The notes: generated by a model not told the origin, from the sequence alone. DNA of 64,000 nt from Aliivibrio fischeri (GCF_009727955.1 NZ_WOBR01000009.1:18174-82173), one strand, 5' to 3'. Counted from the stretch's first letter, positions 19,199 to 27,816 are shown. Numbers and translations: made by a program.

Positions 19199-19522
19199 TT
19201 ATTTATTCTGCAACGCGCGATGAATCTCAATTAACTCTTGAATCATCTCTTTTGCAAGCATAGAGGTCATAATATGATCTTGGGCGTGCACCATAATTAA
19301 ATTCACTGGCACTTTTCCCTCTCCCTCATCCATGCCAATAAGCTGTGTTTGCACATCATGCGCTCTTTTTGAAGCTTCAGCTGATTGCTTTAAAAGATCA
19401 TCAACTTTATCCCATTCGCCAGATTTTGCTGCTCGTAATGCTTCCATTGCGCATGATTTAGATTCACCTGCATTAATAATAAGTTCCATTACTGTAGTTT
19501 CTAACTCTTCACCGACTAGCAT
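19199..19522 (-). CDS. PTS lactose/cellobiose-family IIA component
   Basis: This cytosolic phosphocarrier accepts phosphate from HPr and passes it to IIB. The 107-residue protein has the Lac-family phosphorylation site in MVHAQDHIM (His79, with Asp82). It is helical throughout. It lies 11 bp after the ROK kinase gene; AGGAA precedes the ATG by eight bases. With IIB and IIC of this cluster it forms a complete three-protein permease. Confidence 0.92.
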   Translation of the reverse strand: MLVGEELETTVMELIINAGESKSCAMEALRAAKSGEWDKVDDLLKQSAEASKRAHDVQTQLIGMDEGEGKVPVNLIMVHAQDHIMTSMLAKEMIQELIEIHRALQNK

Positions 19523-19533
19523 ATTCTTTATTC

Positions 19534-20469
19534 CTATTTAAATTTATTTTTCATTGTTAAAAAGTGATATACAGCTCCGATTAATCCACTGTCATTATTA
19601 AATGTACTTTTCTCAATAGAAACTAACTCTTTAACATTAAATTCATTAATTGAATTTTGGCTTTTAATAATCTGATTAAATTTATCTTCAATATTAGAAA
19701 TTAAATCTTTTCGACTACTTATCGCTCCACCAATAATTATTTTTTCTGGATTTAAAATAAACGTAAGGTTATATAATCCGATAGCAATATTATTATAAAA
19801 GTCATCAATTACTTTTATTGCGACTTCATCACCTGCTGATGCGAGATCAAAAATATCTTTTCCTGATATATTATCAATACTATTAATATTTTTTAATTTT
19901 GAATAACGACGCCTTAGTCCTTCTCTGACTGATGCAGTAAAACTCATGCTTGCTGTTGCTTTATCTTCTATATCAAATACATTTTTTGTGAACATATAAC
20001 CAAACTCTCCAGCCATAAAACCATGACCTCGAACCATTTGATTATTAATATAGATAGCGCCACCAATTCCTGTGCCTATCGTAATACAGATAAAATTCTC
20101 AACATGTTGTGCTTTACCGAGCCATTTTTCAGCAAGCGCTACACAGTTAACGTCATTCTCTAACTCAACAGGTAACGATAATCTCTTAGTTAACTCATCT
20201 TTAAATTGAAAACCATAGAAATCATCAATTGCTCCCCCCGTTTTTAAATACCCTGTATTTACATCTACAAATCCAGGAAGAGAGAAAGCTGCACCATCGA
20301 ACGTATACTTTTTTGACCACTGCTCTTTTATATCCACAAGAGTGGCAATGATTTTTTCTCCGCAAGTTTCAGTTTTCACCTTCCCTTGCTCAAGAACTTG
20401 TCCTTGTTCATTTAACACGCCAAACTTTATGTCTGTACCACCAATATCAAACGAAATATACGTTGCCAT
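19534..20469 (-). CDS. ROK-family sugar kinase, probably glucokinase or beta-glucoside kinase
   Basis: The 311-residue protein begins with the ROK ATP-binding block ATYISFDIGGTDIKFGVL. ENDVNCVALAEKW (catalytic Asp) and TIGTGIGGAIYINNQMVRGHG follow. The usual zinc motif CxCGxxGC after RGH is absent (here FMAGEFGYMFTKN), as in some ROK beta-glucoside kinases. With a PTS that already phosphorylates the incoming disaccharide, its substrate may be glucose freed by the 6-phospho-beta-glucosidase, or unphosphorylated disaccharide. The choice cannot be made from sequence. Confidence 0.85.
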   Translation of the reverse strand: MATYISFDIGGTDIKFGVLNEQGQVLEQGKVKTETCGEKIIATLVDIKEQWSKKYTFDGAAFSLPGFVDVNTGYLKTGGAIDDFYGFQFKDELTKRLSLPVELENDVNCVALAEKWLGKAQHVENFICITIGTGIGGAIYINNQMVRGHGFMAGEFGYMFTKNVFDIEDKATASMSFTASVREGLRRRYSKLKNINSIDNISGKDIFDLASAGDEVAIKVIDDFYNNIAIGLYNLTFILNPEKIIIGGAISSRKDLISNIEDKFNQIIKSQNSINEFNVKELVSIEKSTFNNDSGLIGAVYHFLTMKNKFK

Positions 20470-20496
20470 AATGCGAACTTCTCCCTTTTATTTCAG

Positions 20497-21906
20497 TTAA
20501 ATATCTTCACCACGAGTGGCAATGACATCTTTAAACCAATGAAATGACGCTTTTTTCTTACGCGCTAATCCATTTTGATGATCAACATAGATAAAACCAT
20601 ATTGCTTTTTATAACCATTTAACCAACTTAATAAGTCAATGGCAGACCAAGCGTAATACCCTTTAATATGAACACCGCGACGAACCGCTTCTTTTACCGC
20701 ACCTAAGTGCTCTTTAATAAAATTAATACGTGGAATATCGCACACTTCACCTTCAATGATAGGATCTTCATCACCTAAACCATTTTCCGTGATGTAGAGC
20801 TTAATTTGACCATAATGCTCTTTTAGCATTTCTAATCCGCCAACAAACCCTTCAGGTGAAATTTCCCAATCCCATTTCGTGTACTTTTTATCTGCCATTT
20901 TCACTGTACGGTACACATTATCGTAACTAGGGTTACCAGGTGATCCCGTTGAGTTTTCTCGCGTAATCGTACGAGCTTCAACATCCCCTTGAATTTTCTC
21001 TACACGCTGAGGTTGATAATAATTCAATCCCATAAAGTCATTCAAAGGTGCGGCTTCAAAAATCGTTTGTAGCTCTTCATCCGTCCAATCAGGAAGGTTA
21101 CCTTCTTCTTGTAATTGCTTAACTACATATTCTGGGTATTTACCAAGTAAAATAGGATCATAGAACCAGTTCATACTAAATTGGTTCGCATGCATTGCTG
21201 CAAAGTGACTCTCTTCAGTATCATCAACGCCAAATGCAGGACTAAATACATGACTCAAACCAATTTCACCAAATTGATTTAATTTTTTATATTCAATCAC
21301 CGCTTTAGCATGAGCGTAAAATACGTTATGTGTTGCTTGGAAGTATTTTTTCGGGTCATTTTGAATGCCCGGTGGATGCGCGCCTGCCATGTAGCCTAGA
21401 GCACAGAACACAACCGTTTCATTGAACGTTATAAAATGCTTAACACGGTCACCAAATTCGTTGAAACATAATTTAGCGAACTCGACATACGCATCACCCG
21501 TCGCTTTATTTAACCATGCACCTTCTTTTTCTAGTGCTAATGGCAGGTCCCAGTGATACAGAGTTACAAAAGGAACAATGCCATATTTCAAACATTCATC
21601 GATCAGATTATTATAAAAATCGATGCCTTTTTGGTTAATTTCACCCGTTCCATTTGGGAAAATACGAGCCCAAGAAATTGAGAAACGGTATGACTCTAAC
21701 CCCATTTCCGCCATTAAAGCGATGTCTTCTTTATAACGATTGTAATGATCAACAGCGACATCACCGTTAGTCCCTTCAAAGGTTTTTCCTGGTATTTTGG
21801 TAAACTCATCCCAGTTTGTTGGACCTTTACCATCTTGATCCCACGCGCCTTCCACTTGATAAGAAGCGGTTGCTGCGCCAAATAAAAAATCATGTGCAAA
21901 TTTCAT
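20497..21906 (-). CDS. Glycoside hydrolase family 1, 6-phospho-beta-glucosidase
   Basis: This cytosolic hydrolase cleaves the 6-phospho-beta-glucosides delivered by the PTS. The 469-residue protein has the GH1 N-terminal signature FLFGAATASYQVEGAW, acid/base glutamate in TFNETV, and nucleophile glutamate in LYITENGLGDED. The C-terminal block LLSWLNGYKKQYGFIYVD contains the Ser, Lys and Tyr that bind the 6-phosphate in phospho-specific members, so the phospho form is favoured. It is 40 bp after IIB. Confidence 0.93.
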   Translation of the reverse strand: MKFAHDFLFGAATASYQVEGAWDQDGKGPTNWDEFTKIPGKTFEGTNGDVAVDHYNRYKEDIALMAEMGLESYRFSISWARIFPNGTGEINQKGIDFYNNLIDECLKYGIVPFVTLYHWDLPLALEKEGAWLNKATGDAYVEFAKLCFNEFGDRVKHFITFNETVVFCALGYMAGAHPPGIQNDPKKYFQATHNVFYAHAKAVIEYKKLNQFGEIGLSHVFSPAFGVDDTEESHFAAMHANQFSMNWFYDPILLGKYPEYVVKQLQEEGNLPDWTDEELQTIFEAAPLNDFMGLNYYQPQRVEKIQGDVEARTITRENSTGSPGNPSYDNVYRTVKMADKKYTKWDWEISPEGFVGGLEMLKEHYGQIKLYITENGLGDEDPIIEGEVCDIPRINFIKEHLGAVKEAVRRGVHIKGYYAWSAIDLLSWLNGYKKQYGFIYVDHQNGLARKKKASFHWFKDVIATRGEDI

Positions 21907-21945
21907 TTCAAATTCCTGTCTATTACTGTAGCCAACTGAATATTG

Positions 21946-22251
21946 TTAGTCTAAAAGCGCCAATGCATCATTTAGGATCTTCTCGCCTTTCATCATGCCG
22001 TAATCCATCATGTCGATGACTTCAACTTTCTTATTTACTTCATCAGCAAGTTTCTGAAGTTCATCTTTTTTGAAGCGAATTTGTGGTCCTAATAGGAATA
22101 AATCATATTCAGATAAATAGTCTTGAATCGTTTCAACACCATGGGCTTCGATATGAATATCTAGTCCTTTTTGTTCTGCTGATTCACGCATTTTTTTTAC
22201 AACCATTGACGTAGACATGCCTGCTGCACATAGTAATAAAATCTTTTTCAT
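21946..22251 (-). CDS. PTS lactose/cellobiose-family IIB component
   Basis: The IIB domain carries phosphate on a cysteine and phosphorylates the sugar as IIC moves it. Start at MKKILLLCAAGMSTSMVVKKM gives 101 residues, with the active Cys8; the six-codon upstream extension is not supported. YDLFLLGPQIRFKKDEL is also family-typical. It is 32 bp after IIC and 39 bp before the glucosidase gene. Confidence 0.93.
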   Translation of the reverse strand: MKKILLLCAAGMSTSMVVKKMRESAEQKGLDIHIEAHGVETIQDYLSEYDLFLLGPQIRFKKDELQKLADEVNKKVEVIDMMDYGMMKGEKILNDALALLD

Positions 22252-22283
22252 AATAACCTCGATACTCATCTAATCTGTTTTAA

Positions 22284-23639
22284 TTAAGCTGCTGCTTGTG
22301 ATGTTGGCGCTGCTGTCTTTGCTTCATCTTGAGCTGCTAACTTGTCTTGATATTTAAAAAATGGGAAATAAACGCACACTGTCATACAGAACACGGCTAT
22401 TTGTAGTAATGCTGCACTCCAACCACCAACGATGAACCCACTAAGCACCATAGGTGTTGTCCAAGGCACTTGAACTGCGGTAAATGGACCAACAAATCCC
22501 ATATTAATTGACGTATAAACCATAATTGCTGATAGCACTGGTGCCGTTACAAATGGAATAAACATGATTGGGTTAAAGATAATTGGTGTTGCAAAAATCA
22601 CAGGTTCATTGATATTGAAAATACCTGGGATAAAAGAAAGGCGGCCAAGTTGTTTGAACTGAATAGAGCGGGCAAATAACACCATGCAGCACACTAAACC
22701 AAACGTTAAACCTGACCCACCAACGGTAATGAATTGGTCAACAAACTGGTTAGTTACTACTTTGCCATTTTCGCCAGCAATCAGTGCTTCGCCTGCATTC
22801 ACGATAGATTGATTATGAAGTGCGTTCGCTGTCACGATTGGTCCCATGATCCCCATAACAATAACTGGACCGTGAACACCACACCACCAAAGTAGAGAGA
22901 TAAGCAAAGCAATACCAACAGCTCCAAAGAATGAATCAGACATACTTTGCAGTGGCGTTTGAATAATATGATAAATGGTTTCAATAAAGGTTCTTTCAAA
23001 TACAACTTCAAAAAAGATGTAAGTTAAGAAAGCAAGAGTGATAATAAGAAAACCAGGAATAAGCGATTTAAATGCATTGGATACCCCTTCAGGCACACTA
23101 TCAGGTAGTTTGATAACCCAATTACGATTAAAGGCCATTGAATAAATAATACCAACAACTAAACCTATTACGATGGCTGCTATCATACCTTTACCACCAA
23201 GAAAGGCTTTCGGTATTACGCCACCAATTTGAGTTACACCATCAGGTGCTACAACAAAGGCATTCATTACAATAAGAAGAGAAACAATGGCTAATACCCC
23301 CGCATTTACACCATTATGTCCTTCATATTTAACGTAAGTATACGCAATACCAAAAGCACCAATCAGCGCCAAAATATCAAATGTTGCCCCTACAACTTGA
23401 AACAGTGGTGTTGACCATTCCGCTCCAAAAATTCCAGCCATAAACTCGCTGTAACCATCAATAGGTACAAACGCCAGTAACAAAAACACTGAACCTATAA
23501 TGGTCAATGGCATTGTTAACATGAAGCCTTCTTTAATCGCTACAATCGGTTTTGAATTCACAACCTTTAAAATTTTAGGTAGGAATTTATTCACCTTTTC
23601 CATGATAGTACTTTGCAAATTTACCGCTTGAGTACTCAT
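22284..23639 (-). CDS. PTS lactose/cellobiose-family IIC permease
   Basis: The membrane channel of the PTS transporter. The 451-residue protein has an amphipathic N-terminal stretch (MEKVNKFLPKILKVVNSKPIVAIKEGFMLTMP) typical of this family, about ten hydrophobic segments, and the IIC motif FIPGIFNINEPVIFATPI. The hydrophilic tail is Ala/Thr-rich. First gene of the cluster, downstream of the tandem operator. Cellobiose or other beta-glucosides and chitobiose are all possible substrates; the GH1 partner favours beta-glucosides. Confidence 0.92.
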   Translation of the reverse strand: MSTQAVNLQSTIMEKVNKFLPKILKVVNSKPIVAIKEGFMLTMPLTIIGSVFLLLAFVPIDGYSEFMAGIFGAEWSTPLFQVVGATFDILALIGAFGIAYTYVKYEGHNGVNAGVLAIVSLLIVMNAFVVAPDGVTQIGGVIPKAFLGGKGMIAAIVIGLVVGIIYSMAFNRNWVIKLPDSVPEGVSNAFKSLIPGFLIITLAFLTYIFFEVVFERTFIETIYHIIQTPLQSMSDSFFGAVGIALLISLLWWCGVHGPVIVMGIMGPIVTANALHNQSIVNAGEALIAGENGKVVTNQFVDQFITVGGSGLTFGLVCCMVLFARSIQFKQLGRLSFIPGIFNINEPVIFATPIIFNPIMFIPFVTAPVLSAIMVYTSINMGFVGPFTAVQVPWTTPMVLSGFIVGGWSAALLQIAVFCMTVCVYFPFFKYQDKLAAQDEAKTAAPTSQAAA

Positions 23640-23693
23640 TGTTCACCCCTAATTAGAATTATAAATTTATTAACTTTTATTCACTGGAGAGAA

Positions 23694-23722
23694 ATGTAAC
23701 CGGTTTCAGTAACCGGTTACAT
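23694..23722. promoter_or_regulatory. Tandem LacI-type operators before the PTS operon
   Basis: Two copies of the palindromic core AACCGGTT (23698-23705 and 23711-23718) lie 13 bp apart. Read as TGTAACCGGT..ACCGGTTACA, the whole stretch is also a larger inverted repeat. A GT-rich core with a central CG step is typical of LacI-family operators. The site is 55 bp before the IIC start codon, at or just past the likely transcription start. Confidence 0.8.
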
Positions 23723-23777
23723 AGCATAATTGATCAAATATGATTCAACTCACGAATATTGATAATTTACAGATTAA

Positions 23778-23799
23778 AAATGTGATCTAGATAAATTGA
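23778..23799. promoter_or_regulatory. Probable CRP site upstream of the PTS operon
   Basis: AAATGTGATCTAGAT has a perfect left half and core of the CRP consensus; the right half (AAATTGA) is poor. Placed some 70 bp upstream of the expected start, it would give catabolite control of the sugar operon. Confidence 0.5.
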
Positions 23800-23860
23800 T
23801 GTTTTTTTAAACGAGGGAATGGGCGGTTCGGTGGGTATAAAAATGATAATGATTGCGTAA

Positions 23861-23900
23861 AAAAGAAAAACCCCATCAAGCTCTCGCTTAATGGGGTTAT
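23861..23900 (-). terminator. Rho-independent terminator of the CsrB RNA
   Basis: On the minus strand ACCCCAT..AAGC pairs with GCTT..ATGGGGT around GAGA, and TTTTTCTTTTTT follows. Confidence 0.92.
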
Positions 23901-24282
23901 AACTCTACTCGCAGCAGTCCGGCTACTAAGTGGTGCTCCATGCATCAAATCCATGATAGTATGCTGATTCCTTCAGCTTATTCCGTTCGTCGCCGTCCTA
24001 GCGGTGTCCTTGATCTTATCCTGATCCGTTAACAGTCCGTCGTTAACTCTCTTCACTTGTTCCGTGAGCGGTGTCCCTTACATCATCCTGATGTTCAGTC
24101 CTTCCTCAATCCTAGAGGTATCCATTGTCTTCCTTGGTAGTAACTATCCTAGTTACTATTGCGTCCGTTCAATGTCCTTTGCTTTCCTTGCCGATTATTC
24201 ATCCTAAATAACCGAATGCTTCATCCTGAAGCTTACCAAATCCTTGGCTAGTTCCTGTTCCGTGTCAGTATCCTTCCGACAC
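23862..24282 (-). ncRNA. csrB: CsrB-type CsrA-sequestering regulatory RNA
   Basis: CsrB RNAs bind many copies of the translational regulator CsrA through GGA motifs in hairpin loops. The minus strand here contains about 29 GGA triplets (hand count) in about 415 nt, many at the tips of short hairpins, for example AGTAACTAGGATAGTTACT and GCTTCAGGATGAAGC. There is no open reading frame. A promoter lies at 24288-24315, a terminator at 23861-23900, and a GacA/UvrY-like site upstream. The first hairpin GTGTC..GACAC fixes the 5' end at about 24282. Vibrios carry two or more such RNAs; this is one of them. Length is close to other CsrB RNAs. Confidence 0.9.
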
Positions 24283-24287
24283 CAATA

Positions 24288-24315
24288 AGATTACGCTTTT
24301 GACTTTTTGGAACAA
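24288..24315 (-). promoter_or_regulatory. Sigma70 promoter of csrB
   Basis: On the minus strand TTGTTC (24310-24315) and TAATCT (24288-24293) are 16 bp apart, and the first RNA hairpin starts six bases downstream. Confidence 0.65.
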
Positions 24316-24449
24316 TGGTCTAGCAGCATATTTTTTATCTTTCTTTGTATCCATAACCATATAAAAAAACAAAATAACTTTAATAACAATAACTTAATAC
24401 AACCCATATACTTATTTACGATAAAATAAACGATATTTCTCACCCCACA

Positions 24450-24467
24450 CGTGAGAGATCTCGCACA
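24450..24467. promoter_or_regulatory. GacA/UvrY/VarA-type response-regulator site
   Basis: CGTGAGAGATCTCGCACA matches the 18-bp UvrY/SirA inverted repeat TGTGAGAGATCTCTTACA at 15 positions. Its centre is about 176 bp upstream of the predicted csrB start; in enterobacteria the UvrY site of csrB is likewise far upstream. Confidence 0.8.
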
Positions 24468-24516
24468 AGCCTATTCTCTTTTTTCCATTTTCATCTATTT
24501 AACAGTTACCACTCAA

Positions 24517-24532
24517 TGTGATATTTATCACA
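24517..24532. promoter_or_regulatory. CRP site with perfect half-sites
   Basis: TGTGATATTTATCACA has both TGTGA and TCACA in the correct spacing. A -10-like TATAGA at 24554-24559 would put the start at about 24566, with the site centred at -41.5, the class II position, for the gene at 24602. It is about 240 bp from the csrB start on the other strand. Confidence 0.75.
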
Positions 24533-24601
24533 CTTTTATTCTTCTAGGATTGGTATAGAGAATTCGTTATTATAAACAAAGCTGAAATATAGGAAGTCAC
24601 A

Positions 24602-24871
24602 ATGAAAAACGTAACGGATGAACTGCAAAAAATTCTGCAAGATTTAACCGATGAAGGTAAAAAACCAACAACGGCGTTGGTACGAGCTCGCTTAACGACT
24701 CAAGTACCCATGCCTGCTATTATTGCTGCGGTAAAATCTTTTAAATCGACTTCCAATGTACCAAAAATAGAAGTTCGAGAAACCTCACTAACAGCGGACG
24801 AGCGTATTGCTCAACTTGAACAACAAGTTAAAGAGCTAACAGAACGCTTGATTGCTCTGGAGAATAAATAA
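24602..24871 (+). CDS. Small hypothetical protein with C-terminal coiled coil
   Basis: I do not recognise this 89-residue protein. The N-terminal half ([28 protein letters not shown]) has the look of a small helical DNA-binding module such as the KfrA N-terminal domain, but this is weak. The C-terminal third is a clear coiled coil ([22 protein letters not shown]). AGGAA is a good ribosome site. The stop codon overlaps the yaiI start (TAATG), so the two are coupled. A CRP site lies upstream at 24517-24532. Confidence 0.75.
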   Translation: MKNVTDELQKILQDLTDEGKKPTTALVRARLTTQVPMPAIIAAVKSFKSTSNVPKIEVRETSLTADERIAQLEQQVKELTERLIALENK

Positions 24872-25320
24872 TGCAAATTTGGGTGGATGCCGATGCATGT
24901 CCAAAGGTAGTAAAAGAAGTGCTATTTCGTGCCGCAACTCGAACTGGTATTCAATTAACCTTAGTTGCTAACCATTATATTCCTGTACCAAGTGCAGCCA
25001 ATATTCGTTCTATGCAAGTAGAAGCGGGCTTCGATGTTGCCGATGATGAAATAGTAAAACGTTCTGAAGCGGGCGATTTAGTGATCAGTGCTGATATTCC
25101 ATTAGCTGCAGAGCTAATTGAAAAGAAAGTACAGGTATTGAACCCTCGTGGTGAGTTATATACCGAAGCAACCATTAAAGCTCGATTAAATATTCGTGAT
25201 TTTATGGATACAATGCGTGCCAGTGGCATTCAAACAGGCGGCCCAGCTCCACTTTCTCAAACAGAACGTCGAGAATTTGCGAATCAATTGGATCGCATTT
25301 TAGCCAAAGCCAAAATATAA
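24871..25320 (+). CDS. yaiI: UPF0178/YaiI family protein
   Basis: A 149-residue protein of the YaiI/YqxD family, related to PIN/NYN-like nuclease folds but without proven function. It starts [22 protein letters not shown] and has conserved acidic residues ([16 protein letters not shown]) and the GGPAPLS motif. It overlaps the preceding gene by one base and is followed by a bidirectional terminator. Confidence 0.92.
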   Translation: MQIWVDADACPKVVKEVLFRAATRTGIQLTLVANHYIPVPSAANIRSMQVEAGFDVADDEIVKRSEAGDLVISADIPLAAELIEKKVQVLNPRGELYTEATIKARLNIRDFMDTMRASGIQTGGPAPLSQTERREFANQLDRILAKAKI

Positions 25321-25352
25321 AAAATGGGAGCATCTACGCTCCCATTTTTTAT
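25319..25352. terminator. Bidirectional terminator after yaiI
   Basis: GGGAGC and GCTCCC with a six-base loop, extended by AAAAAAT/ATTTTTT pairing, between converging genes. Confidence 0.9.
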
Positions 25353-25362
25353 TCAGCCAAAC

Positions 25363-26136
25363 TTAGTCTTTAAAGTCCCAAGATAAATTACTTACTAACA
25401 AGCATTCATCACATTTAAAATCAAATACTTCATGAAGCGGCTCTTTTAAAGCCCAATCACCATCACACACAGGACAACGGCGTGCTTGCTCTTTTTCTTT
25501 GCTCTCGCCAGCTACACGATAAATGTATAGATACGTTGGAATACCACTTACCACCGCCATACGACGACACAAATCCCAACCACGCTTAAATAAATGACTT
25601 TTGCTTGAACTTATCTCATGTAATGAAGGATGCTCAACAACAGATCCATTCATCTGTAATTGATCACATGCACTCCAATCTTCTTGCCATTTAATAAGTT
25701 GCTTTTGGTCACCATTAGCTACTGCAGGTAAACGATATAATGGGATAGGCTGAAATGTCTCACCATGACGAATCGGCGAACACGTATGTAGATGGCTAGT
25801 ATAAAGAATTTGCCAACTAACGGTTTCACTCTCATCACTAGGATCGGAGTTCATGTCTTGGCCAACCACTTTAACTTTAGGTTGTAATAATCCAAACTCA
25901 CTAAGTTGTTTAAAAGCTAGCTTCACCTGAGGGCTGTGATTATCCGGATGTAATGAATCCACTTCAGGACAAACAACACGAGCAACAAAGTTTGTTCCTT
26001 TCATCACAACTGGCAGTTCACGCCCAATAACTTGTCCATTGTAACGTAGGCAATCTAAACAATAATTTATTGCCTTTTCTACCGCTGCCATCGATGTATC
26101 GCAATACACTTCAAAATCTAACTCAGTAACAAACAT
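25363..26136 (-). CDS. DUF2310 family Zn-ribbon protein
   Basis: The start at MFVTELDFEVYCDTSMAAVEKA gives 257 residues; the 23-codon upstream extension lacks support. A C-terminal zinc ribbon has CPVCDGDW and FKCDECLL (two CxxC pairs). The family is annotated as Zn-ribbon, possibly nucleic-acid binding; no activity is known. WQEDWSACDQL and HTCSPIRHGE are typical blocks. It lies 80 bp downstream of syd in the same direction. Confidence 0.85.
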   Translation of the reverse strand: MFVTELDFEVYCDTSMAAVEKAINYCLDCLRYNGQVIGRELPVVMKGTNFVARVVCPEVDSLHPDNHSPQVKLAFKQLSEFGLLQPKVKVVGQDMNSDPSDESETVSWQILYTSHLHTCSPIRHGETFQPIPLYRLPAVANGDQKQLIKWQEDWSACDQLQMNGSVVEHPSLHEISSSKSHLFKRGWDLCRRMAVVSGIPTYLYIYRVAGESKEKEQARRCPVCDGDWALKEPLHEVFDFKCDECLLVSNLSWDFKD

Positions 26137-26216
26137 TAACGCTTTTTTCCTAACCACTTTAAAATAAAAATTCCGATGTAAACACACCGGAATTAATTTA
26201 ATCATTTACCAATTAA

Positions 26217-26768
26217 CTATGCTGCGATAACCGGTTCTAGTTTATTTAAAAACTCAGTCATATTCGCCGCTAATACTGTTCTATTTTTAGTACCAACGCG
26301 ATCTAAAATCACTTCACCAGATTGATTACAAATAGAAACGACTTCCATTTCATCATCCGTTACAGCAACAAATAAAGTCGGAACTAATTTCAGACGACGC
26401 TGCATCACAAGGTGACCTAACATATTGCCTTGCAAACGCTCCAGATCCTCATCACTCCACACTTGAAGAAGTTCAATATTCATATCTTCAAATTTGGCTG
26501 TCATATCCGCGCTGTATTGAGTGCCATAGAATGCATGAAAATCGTCATGAAGATCCAGTTCAATTCCTTGCTCGATATTATGCAAGCGGATTGCTTCATT
26601 TCTAACAATAGGTTGCCAAGATATTTCTAAATCTCGCGTTTCTTCAATACAAGGAGAAGCTAATCCCACTAACTCTTCATTAATTGGTAAGCAATTATGT
26701 TGTGCTTTCCATGCTTCTACATAACGTTGGCTAAAATTAGCAAGCGCTTGCTCTACCGAAAGTGGCAT
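26217..26768 (-). CDS. syd: SecY-interacting protein Syd
   Basis: Syd is a small protein on the cytoplasmic face of the membrane that binds SecY and may check the assembly of the translocon. The 183-residue protein has the family blocks DLHDDFHAFYGTQYSADM, LLQVWSDEDLERLQGN and MLGHLVMQRRLK. It diverges from queF with a 104-bp spacer, the same arrangement as in enterobacteria. Confidence 0.93.
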   Translation of the reverse strand: MPLSVEQALANFSQRYVEAWKAQHNCLPINEELVGLASPCIEETRDLEISWQPIVRNEAIRLHNIEQGIELDLHDDFHAFYGTQYSADMTAKFEDMNIELLQVWSDEDLERLQGNMLGHLVMQRRLKLVPTLFVAVTDDEMEVVSICNQSGEVILDRVGTKNRTVLAANMTEFLNKLEPVIAA

Positions 26769-26872
26769 TCGATTCTCCTCATAAGATAAAATTTCAAGTA
26801 AACTACCTAATATTAAACGAAAGGCAGTCTACTTAGTACGCCTTATTCTAATCTACTTTTGGTATTTTCAAT

Positions 26873-27718
26873 ATGACTAAATACACCAATGCAGATGAGC
26901 TAAAATCACTGACCCTTGGACAAAAAACAGAATACAAACACACTTACGAGCCTGAATTACTACAAGCGGTTCCTCGAAGTCTTAATCGTGATGATCTTGC
27001 ACTAGGTGATGAACTTCCTTTTGTAGGTTGTGATGTGTGGACGCTATATGAGCTGTCGTGGCTAAATCAAAATGGTTTACCACAAGTAGCTGTTGGTGAA
27101 GTCGCACTACCGGCAACTAGCCCAAATCTTGTTGAATCAAAATCGTTTAAACTTTATCTAAACAGTTTTAATCAAACAAAATTCACTTCATGGGATAAAG
27201 TAAAAGAGACATTAGTAAAAGATTTAAGTGCATGTGCAGGTGAAACCGTAAAAGTGGACGTATTCCCTGTACAACGATATTCACAACAACCTATTGTTGA
27301 TATGCAAGGCGAATGCATTGATGATCAAGATATTATTATTGATGATTACGAATTCAATGCCGCTTATTTAGAGTCGAGTACATCTGATGCAGAAATCGAA
27401 GAAACACTGCACAGCCATTTATTAAAATCTAACTGCTTAATTACAAACCAGCCTGATTGGGGCAGTGTTGAGATTCAATACAAAGGCAAAAAAATTGATC
27501 GTGAGAAACTGCTGCGATACCTAATCTCTTTCCGTCAACATAATGAGTTTCACGAGCAATGTGTTGAACGAATTTATACTGACATAATGAAATATTGTGC
27601 ACCAGAATCATTAACCGTATTTGCTCGTTACACTCGACGCGGCGGTCTTGATATTAATCCATTCCGTAGCTCACATTTATTGGCACCTAAAGACAATTTA
27701 CGTTTAGCTCGCCAATAA
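26873..27718 (+). CDS. queF: NADPH-dependent 7-cyano-7-deazaguanine reductase QueF (long form)
   Basis: QueF reduces preQ0 to preQ1 in queuosine biosynthesis. The 281-residue protein is the two-domain form found in gammaproteobacteria. The catalytic cysteine is in [15 protein letters not shown] and the conserved NADPH-binding block is [17 protein letters not shown]. The C-terminus [17 protein letters not shown] is also characteristic. Confidence 0.96.
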   Translation: MTKYTNADELKSLTLGQKTEYKHTYEPELLQAVPRSLNRDDLALGDELPFVGCDVWTLYELSWLNQNGLPQVAVGEVALPATSPNLVESKSFKLYLNSFNQTKFTSWDKVKETLVKDLSACAGETVKVDVFPVQRYSQQPIVDMQGECIDDQDIIIDDYEFNAAYLESSTSDAEIEETLHSHLLKSNCLITNQPDWGSVEIQYKGKKIDREKLLRYLISFRQHNEFHEQCVERIYTDIMKYCAPESLTVFARYTRRGGLDINPFRSSHLLAPKDNLRLARQ

Positions 27719-27733
27719 GACATTTCGATTAAA

Positions 27734-27766
27734 TTTGTCTACAGAGAGTGTTTCTTTGTAGACAAA
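27734..27766. repeat. Perfect 10-bp inverted repeat after queF
   Basis: TTTGTCTACA and TGTAGACAAA flank a 13-bp loop, 15 bp past the queF stop codon. No T-tract follows on the plus strand, so it may be an mRNA 3' stem rather than a terminator. Confidence 0.6.
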
Positions 27767-27816
27767 TCCCCTCACAACGATAGTATGTAATGGTTGTTTT
27801 TTTGTGGATCCTTTAC

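Noticed and set aside
16587..23639. The PTS/porin cluster as a recently acquired island
   Set aside because: No integrase, insertion sequence, tRNA target or direct repeats at its ends. Base use appears somewhat more AT-rich in the kinase gene, but this alone is not enough.
23900..24290. Regularly spaced short hairpins, at first like a CRISPR or repeat array
   Set aside because: The units are not equal repeats and have no constant spacer length; what recurs is GGA in loops on the minus strand, which is the pattern of CsrB.
24545..24558. GGATTGGTAT before the 24602 gene, like one end of the MITE-type repeat
   Set aside because: No matching second end was found nearby; may be chance or a remnant.
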